DNA of 64,000 nucleotides from Rhodopirellula europaea 6C (lineage in GTDB: Bacteria > Planctomycetota > Planctomycetia > Pirellulales > Pirellulaceae): NCBI RefSeq assembly GCF_000338295.1, contig NZ_ANMO01000256.1:1-64000 (forward strand), given 5' to 3'. Of the stretch, positions 1 through 8,198 are shown one piece after another (the stretch's first letter is position 1; each line of letters opens with the position of its first letter). The notes beneath the pieces were generated by a model, which worked only from the letters and a program-made list of their open reading frames with translations, was not told the DNA's origin and made no database searches. The translations under genes and the position numbers were made by a program.

Positions 1-616
1 TTTGCTCTCGCAGCCACCCAACGTTGTCCACCAAATTGGTCGGCAACGCGGTTCGCTCGCCCGTGATCCCGGTCACCGAAACGTAGTAGAGAAATCCGCT
101 GGACAATTCCGCGATTCTGCACTGACGGTCTCGGGTCGTGGTCGGGGTAACCAATTGGATCAGATCAAAACCCTTTTCGCGGCAGATCTTGCTCAACTCG
201 TCCGCTTCTTCAACCAACAGGTCAGGTACGATCGCGCCGCAATAGCCGGCTTGCATCGCCTGATCGACGTACTTGGCCATGCCAATTCGGTAGATGATCG
301 AGTAGCTGACCATCGTGACCCGCGGCATCGCGTCGACGTCGGAATTTTCGGTCAAACGTTGGCCTAAATCCCAAACGTGTTGAAGTTTGAATCCGGCGAC
401 GAGTGCTCGTTGGTACGAGGCTTGGATGACGGGGCCATCCGCAATGGGGTCGCTGTAGGGAACGCCGACTTCGCAAAGGTCCGCTCCGGCCTGGCGTGCT
501 GCCGCGATGACCGCTTCCGTCGTATCGATGTTTGGGTCGCCAGTCGTCAAAAACGGCATCAGGGCTTTGCGGTTTTGACCACGAAGGGATTCAAACAGGC
601 TTTGCAGAGGCGTCAT
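1..616 (-). CDS. trpA: Tryptophan synthase alpha chain (partial, C-terminus outside window)
   Basis: Cleaves indole-3-glycerol phosphate to indole and glyceraldehyde 3-phosphate, the alpha half-reaction of the last step of tryptophan synthesis, as a complex with TrpB in the cytosol. Reading from the ATG whose complement lies at 614-616, the protein begins MTPLQSLFESLRGQ and has the family signatures LTTGDPN and GVPYSDPIADGP. Glu49 and Asp60 fall exactly where the catalytic pair lies in the E. coli enzyme. About 205 of the usual 260-270 residues are present; the gene runs off the left edge. No trpB is visible on the upstream side: the next minus-strand gene there is a lipoprotein 63 bp away. 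No strong Shine-Dalgarno site precedes the start. Identification is secure from motifs. Confidence 0.96.
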   Translation of the reverse strand, partial: MTPLQSLFESLRGQNRKALMPFLTTGDPNIDTTEAVIAAARQAGADLCEVGVPYSDPIADGPVIQASYQRALVAGFKLQHVWDLGQRLTENSDVDAMPRVTMVSYSIIYRIGMAKYVDQAMQAGYCGAIVPDLLVEEADELSKICREKGFDLIQLVTPTTTRDRQCRIAELSSGFLYYVSVTGITGERTALPTNLVDNVGWLREQ

Positions 617-679
617 GGATGGCGGATCGGCGTCAGGATGGGCGGACGGAACAGGTCTCAACGAATTCTGCCGCCAAGC

Positions 680-1168
680 CTAGATTCCCGCGTGCGGATC
701 GGCAACCAAGCCGCCACCAAAGACCGGGCGAGTTGGAACCGGATGGAACCGCGGCCAAGGCACCTCGGGTGCCTTTTCTGGTTCGGCGTGCACGCCACCG
801 GTGACCGGATCCAGGTTCAATGGCATGACTCCGTCGATTACGCCTGAACCAACTTGACCAACAGCTTCGTGACGCGTTGGTCCGGTGCTGTCGCACATCA
901 CGCCATGTCCGTCCGTGGGGACGATGACGGCTCCGTCCTCGATCAGGCTTTGTGTGTGCTGAGCGGCCGTGTGGGGACGCCCACGACGCCAATCGCCGAG
1001 CAACCCACCATGATCGTCTGGATCGTGGATTCGTTCACTGGGAACTCCCAACGCCACGCAACCGCTCGAGCTGGCGAGCACACAAATCAGCAAGCACCGC
1101 GTCAGCGAGCGTGCGATTTGGCCCCGGCCAATCGGAGCAATGCGGTCATGAGGATTGGAATGTGGCAT
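680..1168 (-). CDS. Small predicted lipoprotein of unknown function
   Basis: A protein of about 162 residues starting at the ATG at 1168; a TTG two codons upstream (1174) is also possible. The N-terminus has basic residues, then a hydrophobic stretch ending in the lipobox-like LASSSGC. The Cys at about residue 37 would be lipidated after signal peptidase II cleavage, placing the protein in an envelope membrane. The mature part is rich in Gly, Pro, His and Asp, has no recognisable domain, and ends in a Pro-rich segment. It precedes trpA on the same strand with a 63-bp gap, so co-transcription is possible, but nothing connects it to tryptophan metabolism. The lipobox is seen directly; the location is inferred; the function is unknown. 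Confidence 0.7.
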   Translation of the reverse strand: MPHSNPHDRIAPIGRGQIARSLTRCLLICVLASSSGCVALGVPSERIHDPDDHGGLLGDWRRGRPHTAAQHTQSLIEDGAVIVPTDGHGVMCDSTGPTRHEAVGQVGSGVIDGVMPLNLDPVTGGVHAEPEKAPEVPWPRFHPVPTRPVFGGGLVADPHAGI

Positions 1169-1285
1169 AGCCAATCCATCGACCGTTCCAATCGATTTCT
1201 TTAGAAAAAATTACCTGATCGGAAAAGTCCGCTGATGTGCTCAGGCGGAGCAGCCCGGCAGAGTCGTCGCGGCAAGCAATCGAGT

Positions 1286-2599
1286 TTACCGAAGACCGAC
1301 CGCAATCAGATATTCCTGACGCTGAGCACCTTTGCCAACTCCCGTTCGGATGAGCAGTCGATCATCGACCGGGACCGGTGTCGCGAAAATCGAATCGCCC
1401 GTTTTGTTCTCGGCCATCAGATCAAAACGGTCCGGGCTCGCTTTGAAAACGAAGATCGTTCCTTCTTCGGACCCCACGTAAACTCGGTTGTTCACCAACA
1501 CGGGCGACGAACTGATTCCACCACCGAACAATCGCGAACGCCACATTTGTTTGCCGTCCATCGTCCGCCAGCAGTAGGCGACGCCCGTGTCGGCCACAGC
1601 GAAGACGTAGTTGGGAATGGTCAGCAACGACTGTTCGTAACACTTGACGTTGTTTTCCCACTGGACGTTGTTGGAGCTTCCATCACCGAGAATGCACCAG
1701 GTTCCAGAGCCCGGGTTGCCGCCGCTGGTCATCACCCGGCGATCGTCCCAAACCACCGTGCCACAGATCGCTGCGGTGGCCGTGTCAACGCGCCACAGTT
1801 CTTTGCCTGAGACTGGATCATAAGCGTTGATCATGTCGGCACCCGACATCAGCACCATGTCTTGACCGCCGATCGTGGTCGCGATCGGCGTCGCGAAATT
1901 CAAGTTGGATGGCCGTTCGACTCGCCAAACGATCCGACCGGTGTGCGTGTCGAGAGCAGCGAGGCAACTGTCAGCGCCGTCGTACTCCGCTGCGACGATC
2001 AACAAATCGTCCACCAAAATGGGGCTGGCTCCGTAGCCAAATTGAAAACGCGAGGGACGAAAGTCCGCCACCTTCTTCTGCCAATTTTGTTTGCCGTCCA
2101 AGTTGAGTGAGGTAACGACGATCGCATCATCAGTGTGAAACGACACGAAGACATGTTGTCCGTCAGAGGCTGCGCTCGGCGAAGCGTATGAATTGTTCGA
2201 GTGAATCCGGTCCGGCATGGTTCCGCGATGGATCACCCAATTGTCGACCATGCGTCCATCCGATCGATTGCACTTGATGAGCCGTTGAGTCTCGTCTTCT
2301 GCAACCGCCGTGGTCAGGAAGATGTGTTCGCCAACCACGATCGGCGTTGAATGTCCACGACCGGGAATCGACGTTTTCCAGACGACGTTTTCGCCACGTT
2401 CCAAGTCCCATCGAACGGGAGCGTCCGCATCTGTCGCGGCATGGTTGTCACCGTCTGGTCCGCGCCATTGTTTCCATTCCTCCGCACGGCACTGGGGAGC
2501 GAATGACAAGCTAAAGGCCGCAACGATCAATCCGGTGATCGTCGTAAATATCAACTTCCAAGTGCGAGCAACGCTCGAAGCTTCAGTGGTGCGGTACAT
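1286..2599 (-). CDS. Secreted PQQ-type beta-propeller repeat protein
   Basis: The start was set at the ATG at 2599 (MYRTTEASS), because it puts a signal peptide right at the N-terminus: a basic segment, a hydrophobic core around TTITGLIVAAFSLSF, and a cleavage-like CRAEEW. An in-frame start at 2746 would add 49 unconvincing residues. The mature protein of about 400 residues carries repeated blade-like segments of the PQQ/BamB kind: WRGPDGDNHA, then several GKELWRVD, GKQNWQKK and GKQMWRSR strands followed by SSPVLVNNRVYVGS. This family is very common in planctomycetes and usually periplasmic. Some members are dehydrogenases and others are scaffolds such as BamB; I see no catalytic residues that settle the role. 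The gene stands alone on this strand. Confidence 0.85.
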   Translation of the reverse strand: MYRTTEASSVARTWKLIFTTITGLIVAAFSLSFAPQCRAEEWKQWRGPDGDNHAATDADAPVRWDLERGENVVWKTSIPGRGHSTPIVVGEHIFLTTAVAEDETQRLIKCNRSDGRMVDNWVIHRGTMPDRIHSNNSYASPSAASDGQHVFVSFHTDDAIVVTSLNLDGKQNWQKKVADFRPSRFQFGYGASPILVDDLLIVAAEYDGADSCLAALDTHTGRIVWRVERPSNLNFATPIATTIGGQDMVLMSGADMINAYDPVSGKELWRVDTATAAICGTVVWDDRRVMTSGGNPGSGTWCILGDGSSNNVQWENNVKCYEQSLLTIPNYVFAVADTGVAYCWRTMDGKQMWRSRLFGGGISSSPVLVNNRVYVGSEEGTIFVFKASPDRFDLMAENKTGDSIFATPVPVDDRLLIRTGVGKGAQRQEYLIAVGLR

Positions 2600-2941
2600 G
2601 TTCCAAATCCATTGTCGGAAAAGAGAGTGTGAGAAGAATATGTTCGCGAAACGCTGTGTGCGAATGAGGAGCAACGCATGAAATGCCGTGTGCGGACGTC
2701 GAGACACTCGCATCGGATTTGTTGAGCCGAACCGAATGGATGCCATCAGACATCAAAAAGATGGTCGTTTACATTCGGCGAAGCTTCGCGTCTCGCGGAG
2801 AATAGGGGCTTCATGATTGGCAGACGCTGTTGTCTGTCAATCCGTGTCTGTCAATCGGCGGCCTGCCCCTAAACGACACGAGGTTGATGAGCAAATTGCT
2901 ATCAACCTCGCGTTGGGTGTTTCAAAGTCGTTGGTGGAAGA
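2600..2941. other. Intergenic region between the propeller gene and the Met-rich gene
   Basis: 342 bases with no convincing gene. It holds a 12-bp direct repeat (TGTCTGTCAATC at 2831-2842 and 2845-2856, period 14) and the hairpin listed separately at 2879-2910. Since the flanking genes are both minus strand, it should contain the 3' end of the Met-rich gene's transcript and possibly the promoter of the propeller gene. I see no promoter I can call with confidence. Confidence 0.5.
2879..2910 (-). terminator. Hairpin after the Met-rich gene, possible terminator
   Basis: A 10-bp perfect stem (CGAGGTTGAT at 2879-2888 with ATCAACCTCG at 2901-2910), extended by an inner AGC/GCT pairing around an AAATT loop. 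It begins about 31 bases past the stop of the minus-strand gene at 2942. On the minus strand no real U-tract follows (TGTCGTTTAGG), so it may be a 3'-end stabilising structure instead of a classical intrinsic terminator. Confidence 0.5.
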
Positions 2942-4921
2942 TCAGTTCACTGGCAAACCACCGCCCACTGGCAAGCCGGCATCGGCCGCTGCTCCCGCCG
3001 CTGCCTCATTGGGCAGGCCAGCACCTGCTGGCGGACCAAAGGGGAGTCCATCGCCCAAGCCTGGCAATCCGCCTGGCATACGATCGATACCCTCGCCGTC
3101 TTCGTCTTCATCCGATAGCTCGACTCCCGCCAATTTCGCCAGAGCAACACGTTGCTCTTCCAGCGACTCCAGCCACTTCTTTTTGTCATCCAGCTGGTCG
3201 TCGTTGATCGCCTCTGCGATCGGGCGAATGTCATCGACCCATGACGTCAGAACTTTTTTGTCTTCGTCCGACGCTGCCGCGATCAAACCTCGTGGGGTCT
3301 TTGGAACCTCTGCTTCAGCTGATCCGACTGCACCTTGCATGATTTGTTGCAGGACGTGAGTGATTCTTCGGCGAGACAGCGACACTTCTGGTGGCTGGGG
3401 TTTTGCAGCCGGCATGCCGCCCATCATTCCCATACCCATGCCCATTCCCATGCCTCCTTCCATCATCATGTCGGAGCCCATTCCCATGTCCATGTCCATT
3501 CCCATATCCATGTCCATGCCCGATTGCATCATTGAATCCATTCCCATGTCCATGCCACCACCCATCATGCCGCCGGTGGTACGACTCTTGTCTTTCTTCT
3601 TCTTTTTCTCTTCCTTGACGCCCAGGAATGTTTCTGGATTTGGTGGCTGCTTCACGGTCATCGTGATGTTGCGATCGCGTGCCTGCAATCGTTCCAGCTC
3701 TGATTCCACCGTGTCGAAAGCACGACGCGTCCAGCTTTTTAAAACGCCGTCGGTGTCGGCGACCTGTCCATTGAGTTGATTGGTCATGTCGCCCAGCTGG
3801 GCGGCCGAATAGAGCGCGATCAAGTCAGGCTTTTCTTCATCAGTGCTGATCGAAATCAACTGCTTGCCCAGTGAAGTGTCATCAGGTGTGCTGAGGTAAT
3901 GCAGAATGTCGACCGCCGAACGCTGCAAGTAAGCGTGCGCCTTCGGATCGCGACCTTCCGGTGCCGGTGCATCGAGCAAATCGGTCATCAGTTGCGTCAG
4001 CTTGGCCTTCGGTTCATCCTTCATCGATGAGAATCCGTACATTGCAGTTCGATGCAAAGCTTGCAAAGCTGCCGCGCGAACGCCGTCGACCTCCTCTTCG
4101 TTTTCGTACAGACCAACAAGGGTGTCAAAAAGAGGTGCAACAACCGCAGCCAATGGCAGAGGCGGACGTCCCGTCGCTCCATCGTACGGGTTGCTGTCAA
4201 GCCGTCCCAGAACCAAGATTGCATTGATTCGAGCAGCGGGGATGTGGTTGCCGGTCGCCACTTTGATCATCCCCTTGTAAATCCTTTTCAACAATTCCGT
4301 CTTGCCAGGATTGTTGATGCGTTGCGCATTCGTAAGTGACTTCTCAAGCGAAGCCAGCATCGGCCCCATTTTGTTTAGGTTTTCCTTGCGAACAATTTGG
4401 TAGGGGACGACATGCTCAATGTAAACCGTCGCGCCCTTCAGGACTTCCCCAGTCAGTTGCTCCTTCTTTCGAGTCGTTGCCAAGGTTTTTGCCGCACGCT
4501 CGTAGCCATCAATTTGTTCGGGAGTCAGTTGCGCCGCAGGTGAGTCAATCACCTCGTACTGCTGGGCCGATGCGATTCCGCTGAGCAGCCAACACAGCAC
4601 CATGACCACGCACAGAATCCAAATTCGTTTGGCGCGTTGATGATTGGAAACCTGGCCTCCGGCGTCTGGAACCGAGTGCGCTGAATTCAAATGCGCAGCG
4701 GCAGCAATGGGGCCAGTTGGATTGGACGAGGACGAGGTCGTAGTGGCGTGTCGCAAAGGAACACCTTCGGTGAGAAGAGCACGGCCGAAAAGGATCGAAA
4801 CACGAATGTTTCGCGGAGTCTTATTATTCACCGACTCACCGTCTCCCGTCAACGAAAATCCCGAATGTGAGAGCATTTGAGCGTTTGGAGAGGCTTCTCG
4901 CGGCCCGCCCGACACTTTCAT
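2942..4921 (-). CDS. Secreted or anchored protein with helical-repeat region and Met-rich tract, function unknown
   Basis: 659 residues if translated from the ATG at 4921. The hydrophobic segment WILCVVMVLCWLLSGIASA lies at residues 101-119, followed by AQQYEV, which looks like a signal peptide with its cleavage site. The true start may therefore be later; a TTG at about 4756 after a GAAGG is one candidate. After the signal comes an alpha-helical region (about residues 200-400) reminiscent of HEAT/armadillo repeats, with phrases such as AARINAILVLGRLDS and DGVRAAALQALHRTA. Then follow a Lys-rich linker, a Met-rich tract (residues 452-503), another helical segment and a Gly/Pro/Ala-rich tail. 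I do not recognise a family function. An intrinsic-terminator-like hairpin lies just 5' of the nominal start on the same strand. Confidence 0.75.
   Translation of the reverse strand: MKVSGGPREASPNAQMLSHSGFSLTGDGESVNNKTPRNIRVSILFGRALLTEGVPLRHATTTSSSSNPTGPIAAAAHLNSAHSVPDAGGQVSNHQRAKRIWILCVVMVLCWLLSGIASAQQYEVIDSPAAQLTPEQIDGYERAAKTLATTRKKEQLTGEVLKGATVYIEHVVPYQIVRKENLNKMGPMLASLEKSLTNAQRINNPGKTELLKRIYKGMIKVATGNHIPAARINAILVLGRLDSNPYDGATGRPPLPLAAVVAPLFDTLVGLYENEEEVDGVRAAALQALHRTAMYGFSSMKDEPKAKLTQLMTDLLDAPAPEGRDPKAHAYLQRSAVDILHYLSTPDDTSLGKQLISISTDEEKPDLIALYSAAQLGDMTNQLNGQVADTDGVLKSWTRRAFDTVESELERLQARDRNITMTVKQPPNPETFLGVKEEKKKKKDKSRTTGGMMGGGMDMGMDSMMQSGMDMDMGMDMDMGMGSDMMMEGGMGMGMGMGMMGGMPAAKPQPPEVSLSRRRITHVLQQIMQGAVGSAEAEVPKTPRGLIAAASDEDKKVLTSWVDDIRPIAEAINDDQLDDKKKWLESLEEQRVALAKLAGVELSDEDEDGEGIDRMPGGLPGLGDGLPFGPPAGAGLPNEAAAGAAADAGLPVGGGLPVN
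3413..3568 (-). repeat. Methionine-rich low-complexity tract within the gene at 2942-4921
   Basis: 52 codons, of which 24 are Met, mixed with Gly and Asp in MDMGMD- and MGMGMG-type runs. The plus strand reads as reiterated CCCATG/CCATGT units. It is directly preceded by a Lys-rich segment (EEKKKKKDKS). Methionine-rich repeats in secreted proteins of other bacteria often bind Cu(I) or act as oxidant sinks; that role here is only inference. Confidence 0.85.
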
Positions 4922-5363
4922 CCGAGGTCCACGAAAAAAGGCGAGGCCGGCTCCGAAGAACCGACCCCGCCTCGCACGGGGGGACGCTTAATATTTGGGT
5001 AAATCATGGTGCAGAGTGCGTCCCTCCGACACAAACAACCATAGTTCCGTTCCTGCGAATTTCGAGCAATTCGGTCTCGGAATCGGGCGTTCTGGAGCAG
5101 TCCACCGCTCTCCGAGATGGTTTGTGAGGAAGGGAACGATTGTGACGTTTGGAGTCCTTGGCAGACCCGATTGATCGGGGTGATCCGCCGCAAAACTTTC
5201 CCAGCCTGAACCGGATGGATTGGAGTGGCGGTCAAAATTTGCCGATTGTTCCGGTTGGAGGGGGGCCTCCGTCATGGATCATCGTTTCGCCCACGACACC
5301 GTCGTTCAGGCCGCGATCCATGTCCATTTCAATCCTTTGGGAACGGAAGTGACGGAAGTAGCA
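4922..5363. other. Divergent intergenic region
   Basis: 442 bases between the minus-strand Met-rich gene and the plus-strand secreted protein at 5364. It should contain promoters for both. Apart from the terminator-like hairpin at 4934-4975 I see no defined site and no convincing small gene; the short ORFs here have no protein-like character. Confidence 0.5.
4934..4975 (-). terminator. Intrinsic-terminator-like hairpin in the 5' region of the Met-rich gene
   Basis: On the minus strand, GCGAGG pairs with CCTCGC and an inner TCGGTTC pairs with GAGCCGG (two G-U pairs) around a TTCG tetraloop. A 5-nt bulge lies on one arm, and CTTTTTT follows directly (A-tract 4934-4939 on the plus strand). This is the form of a Rho-independent terminator. 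It lies 13 bases before the nominal start at 4921 and no gene ends upstream on that strand, so it may be a leader attenuator or the end of a short untranslated RNA. Confidence 0.6.
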
Positions 5364-6446
5364 ATGCAGAGCAACACCAACCGTTGGGTCGGCCATTTCG
5401 CACTGCGAACTGTGGAGCCGGTGGAAAATCAGGAGCCGGTGGCACGACGTTGGCGATCCGCCTTCGTCGCAGGAGTCGCAGCTTTGGTAAGTGTGTGCGG
5501 TGGAGACGCCAACGCACAACGACCGGTCGTTCCCGGGACGGGCACCGAGCTCGTCGGCGTGGCCGATGACTTCGAGGACGAATCGTGGCGATACGTGCCG
5601 AACAATCCCAAAAGCACGGAAGACATTGATGAAAATCAACGTGCACCGATGGGGAAAAGCACCAACGGCCGTTGGTACGAAGGCATCAAACGCGGCCACC
5701 CGGACGTGGTCGAACGAGTCGTCACTCCTGCCGGCGGATTGCCGGGCAGCAAAGGCGCTCTGCTAATGCGCAGTAAGTTCACTGGCATCCCAGGTAACGC
5801 TAGCGGAACGATGCACCAAGATGACTTCATTGCAAACGTTCAGTATCGACTGAAGCGTCGCATCGATGTTTCTGAGGTGCCCAGCGTCACAACTCGAGTG
5901 TTCCTGCCACCAGTCGCCGAATGGGAAAAGCGCAGCGGACCACACTTTGGCTTCCGTTTGGCTCTCGAAACAACGGCATTGATCGAAAAAGAGATTGGGT
6001 TTCTCAAACTCAAACGCAAAGAGATGGGCAACGAGATTTACTGGCCCGGAATGTTCATCGAGTTTGAGAGCAAAGCAGACAGCCGAAGCCGTACCGACGA
6101 CTACGCTTACCTGCGAGTTCGCAGCAACCAACGCGGAGCCGACTTCCGCGGACCACAGATCACGACGACTGGTTGGTGGACGATGGGTATCAGCGTCACG
6201 CCCGATGGCATGGTGCACTACTACGCCTCGCCGGGCGTCGAGGACCTGACGGAAGAAGACTACATCACCAGTCAATTCCCATACGGTTACGAAGCCGAAC
6301 GAATGCGGACGTTCTTCTACAACATCTGCAGTGCAGATGATGGACGCCGTTGGAGCACTTCGTTCATCGTCGACGATCCCAAAGTGTTCTTGGTTCGACC
6401 CAAGGGCAAACAAATGGCGGGTCGGACGAGCAACTCGCGTCGCTGA
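5364..6446 (+). CDS. Secreted protein of unknown function
   Basis: 360 residues from the ATG at 5364, which follows a GGAAG-type ribosome site; a longer in-frame start at 5220 is less likely because it would push the signal sequence deep into the protein. The N-terminus (MQSNTNRW through the hydrophobic FVAGVAALVSVCGGDANAQ) looks like a signal peptide. The mature chain has Trp/Tyr/Arg-rich beta-type segments such as DDFEDESWRYVPNNP and GWWTMGISVTPDGMVHYY. These recall the jelly-roll (concanavalin-like) proteins common in planctomycetes, but I cannot assign it to a defined family. It ends 5 bases from the stop of the convergent glycosyltransferase gene, so the two share a terminator region. 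Confidence 0.75.
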   Translation: MQSNTNRWVGHFALRTVEPVENQEPVARRWRSAFVAGVAALVSVCGGDANAQRPVVPGTGTELVGVADDFEDESWRYVPNNPKSTEDIDENQRAPMGKSTNGRWYEGIKRGHPDVVERVVTPAGGLPGSKGALLMRSKFTGIPGNASGTMHQDDFIANVQYRLKRRIDVSEVPSVTTRVFLPPVAEWEKRSGPHFGFRLALETTALIEKEIGFLKLKRKEMGNEIYWPGMFIEFESKADSRSRTDDYAYLRVRSNQRGADFRGPQITTTGWWTMGISVTPDGMVHYYASPGVEDLTEEDYITSQFPYGYEAERMRTFFYNICSADDGRRWSTSFIVDDPKVFLVRPKGKQMAGRTSNSRR

Positions 6447-6451
6447 GTCGT

Positions 6452-8011
6452 TCAATCCAGTTGTTCAACGCGGCACGGATAAAACGGCCGCGAATGTTCG
6501 ACCAAATCCAACATGGTTTGGTCGCTTTGGACTTCGGAAACCGGAATGCTTTCGTTGCTGATCGCCTTTCGATATGCGTTCAGCAATTGCTGCTTTTGGT
6601 TCTCCGGTCCGAAGTGGGTGGCAACAATGTTTCGGTTGTGATCGATGACAGCAGGACGGGCTTCGGTCACCAACGCTTCGCACAATGCCGCGTTGCGTTC
6701 GCGAACTTCCTGCGCAAATCCGGCGTCGGTGTTGAAACGCTGTAGCACTTCGATCTGCATCGAAGGTGTCAATCGAGCGAAGTCGATCCAATCGTTTGCA
6801 TCGCCGCTTGATTGGTCGGGCGTCGACTGCGATCTCGCGATGTCGACGTCGCGCTGAACATCTTTCCAAGCGTTCGTCTTTGCATCTTGGAACTGGCGGT
6901 TGGCCGCGGCGAGCCACTCGGGCGATCCGGGAATTTGGACCGCATCGTAGAGATGATCCAAACGCATCCCGTGATTGATGAAGTCGCCGGTCACTCCCGG
7001 CAGATTTCTAGCAACGACGCTGCGAGACGCCAGCCACGGTTCGAGGAAGACCATCCCGAATCCTTCGGCCACACTGGAAGACACGACAACGCTGGCGGCC
7101 GACAAATTGTCGACGAATTGTATGTCCTCATGATGTGCGGCGTTGAACACGACGTTTTCAACGCATCGCTCAGCAACGGCTTGCCACCTTTCGTAGGACT
7201 TCTTTTCCATGGGCGTGGCTGGCATCAACGTCATCGCACCGATCGTGGGACGACCGGCCAATTGGCACATCAACAAGAACTCGCCAAGGTTTTTGCGTCG
7301 AATGCCCCGAACGGGATACAACATCCAGCGAAAGTCGGCAGGCAGATCGAATGCCTCCCGAACTTTTTGCGTTGCGACTTCGAACTCGGGCAGTTCGGCG
7401 GTTGGAAGGCGCACGCTGTTGGGCAGGACATCGACGCGAGAACGATGAATCCCAAATTGCGCGAGCGTTTCCGCATCGCCGGTCGTTAGCGTCGCGTAGG
7501 AAAGCCGATCACCGTGTGGGTAAAGGATCGCGTCGAGTTCGCTTGCTCGCCGGCAACCATGAGATTGTTTCAGATAAGCCCAGTTTTGAGGACGCTGATC
7601 CTCGGCAAAGTCATGGATCTGCAGCAAGCACGAGTAGCCCATCGCCGCGAGATGTTGGATCACCAACGGTGATGCCGCGTTCTTGCCGAGACTGTGGTTG
7701 TGCCAGTGAACGACGGTCTGTTGGCGAGACCAACCCGCTTGTTCGCACCGTTCGTCGAGTTCGCGAGCGGTGTTTTGGGCTTGCTCGTCAACGCCCAGCG
7801 ACATGTCACGATGCGAATCGTATTCCAGTGATTCGACGCTCCAGATGGACGCCGATTCACGTGTTGCTGCTTGCAACCCCGATTGTCGAGGTCCGCTGAC
7901 CAGAGCGACCTCGTCAATTTCATCGGATCCCTGAAGGCAGTGAACATGGTTTTCGACTACCTGAGTCACGCCGCCACGTTCGAAATGGCAATGCACAATG
8001 AGAATTTTCAT
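6452..8011 (-). CDS. GT-B type glycosyltransferase (group 1 / GT4-like)
   Basis: 519 residues from the ATG at 8011 (MKILIVHCHFERGG), the normal beginning for this fold; a GTG at 8026 would add five residues. The N-terminal half has the Rossmann-type start with a Gly-rich loop (ERGGVTQVVENH). The C-terminal half has the nucleotide-sugar binding signature VAEGFGMVFLEPW, in which two Glu residues are separated by seven residues (E-x7-E), as in GT4 retaining transferases. It would transfer a sugar from an activated donor at the cytosolic face of the membrane; donor and acceptor cannot be read from sequence. About 120 residues after the catalytic core are charged and predicted helical, with no recognised domain. 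It is convergent with the gene at 5364 and no polysaccharide genes lie nearby. Confidence 0.82.
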   Translation of the reverse strand: MKILIVHCHFERGGVTQVVENHVHCLQGSDEIDEVALVSGPRQSGLQAATRESASIWSVESLEYDSHRDMSLGVDEQAQNTARELDERCEQAGWSRQQTVVHWHNHSLGKNAASPLVIQHLAAMGYSCLLQIHDFAEDQRPQNWAYLKQSHGCRRASELDAILYPHGDRLSYATLTTGDAETLAQFGIHRSRVDVLPNSVRLPTAELPEFEVATQKVREAFDLPADFRWMLYPVRGIRRKNLGEFLLMCQLAGRPTIGAMTLMPATPMEKKSYERWQAVAERCVENVVFNAAHHEDIQFVDNLSAASVVVSSSVAEGFGMVFLEPWLASRSVVARNLPGVTGDFINHGMRLDHLYDAVQIPGSPEWLAAANRQFQDAKTNAWKDVQRDVDIARSQSTPDQSSGDANDWIDFARLTPSMQIEVLQRFNTDAGFAQEVRERNAALCEALVTEARPAVIDHNRNIVATHFGPENQKQQLLNAYRKAISNESIPVSEVQSDQTMLDLVEHSRPFYPCRVEQLD

Positions 8012-8168
8012 CGCGGAAATTTTCACTGGCTGTCGGTCTCAAAAGGGCAAGGCGTATCAGTGACGGAGGTCGCGCGGCGTTGATGGGCCATTCGACTCGC
8101 TTCGCTCACCCGCTCGGAGTAAGGGCGATGGTTGAGTGGAGTAGCCGTGTGCTTCGTACGCTCTTTTT

Positions 8169-8193
8169 CACAGGCTGGAAGCCTATGCCACAC
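8169..8193. repeat. Short palindromic element, possible dispersed repeat
   Basis: The segment CACAGGCTGGAAGCCTATGCC contains the near-perfect dyad AGGCT-GGA-AGCCT (8172-8184). It lies just beyond the 3' end of metG in the 187-bp spacer to the glycosyltransferase gene. From memory, very similar elements recur between genes in Rhodopirellula genomes; only one copy is in this window, so the dispersed-repeat reading is not testable here. Confidence 0.4.
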
Positions 8194-8198
8194 TGGGG

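Noticed and set aside
6812-7489. 225-codon plus-strand frame
   Set aside because: Antisense to the glycosyltransferase; no recognisable motif.
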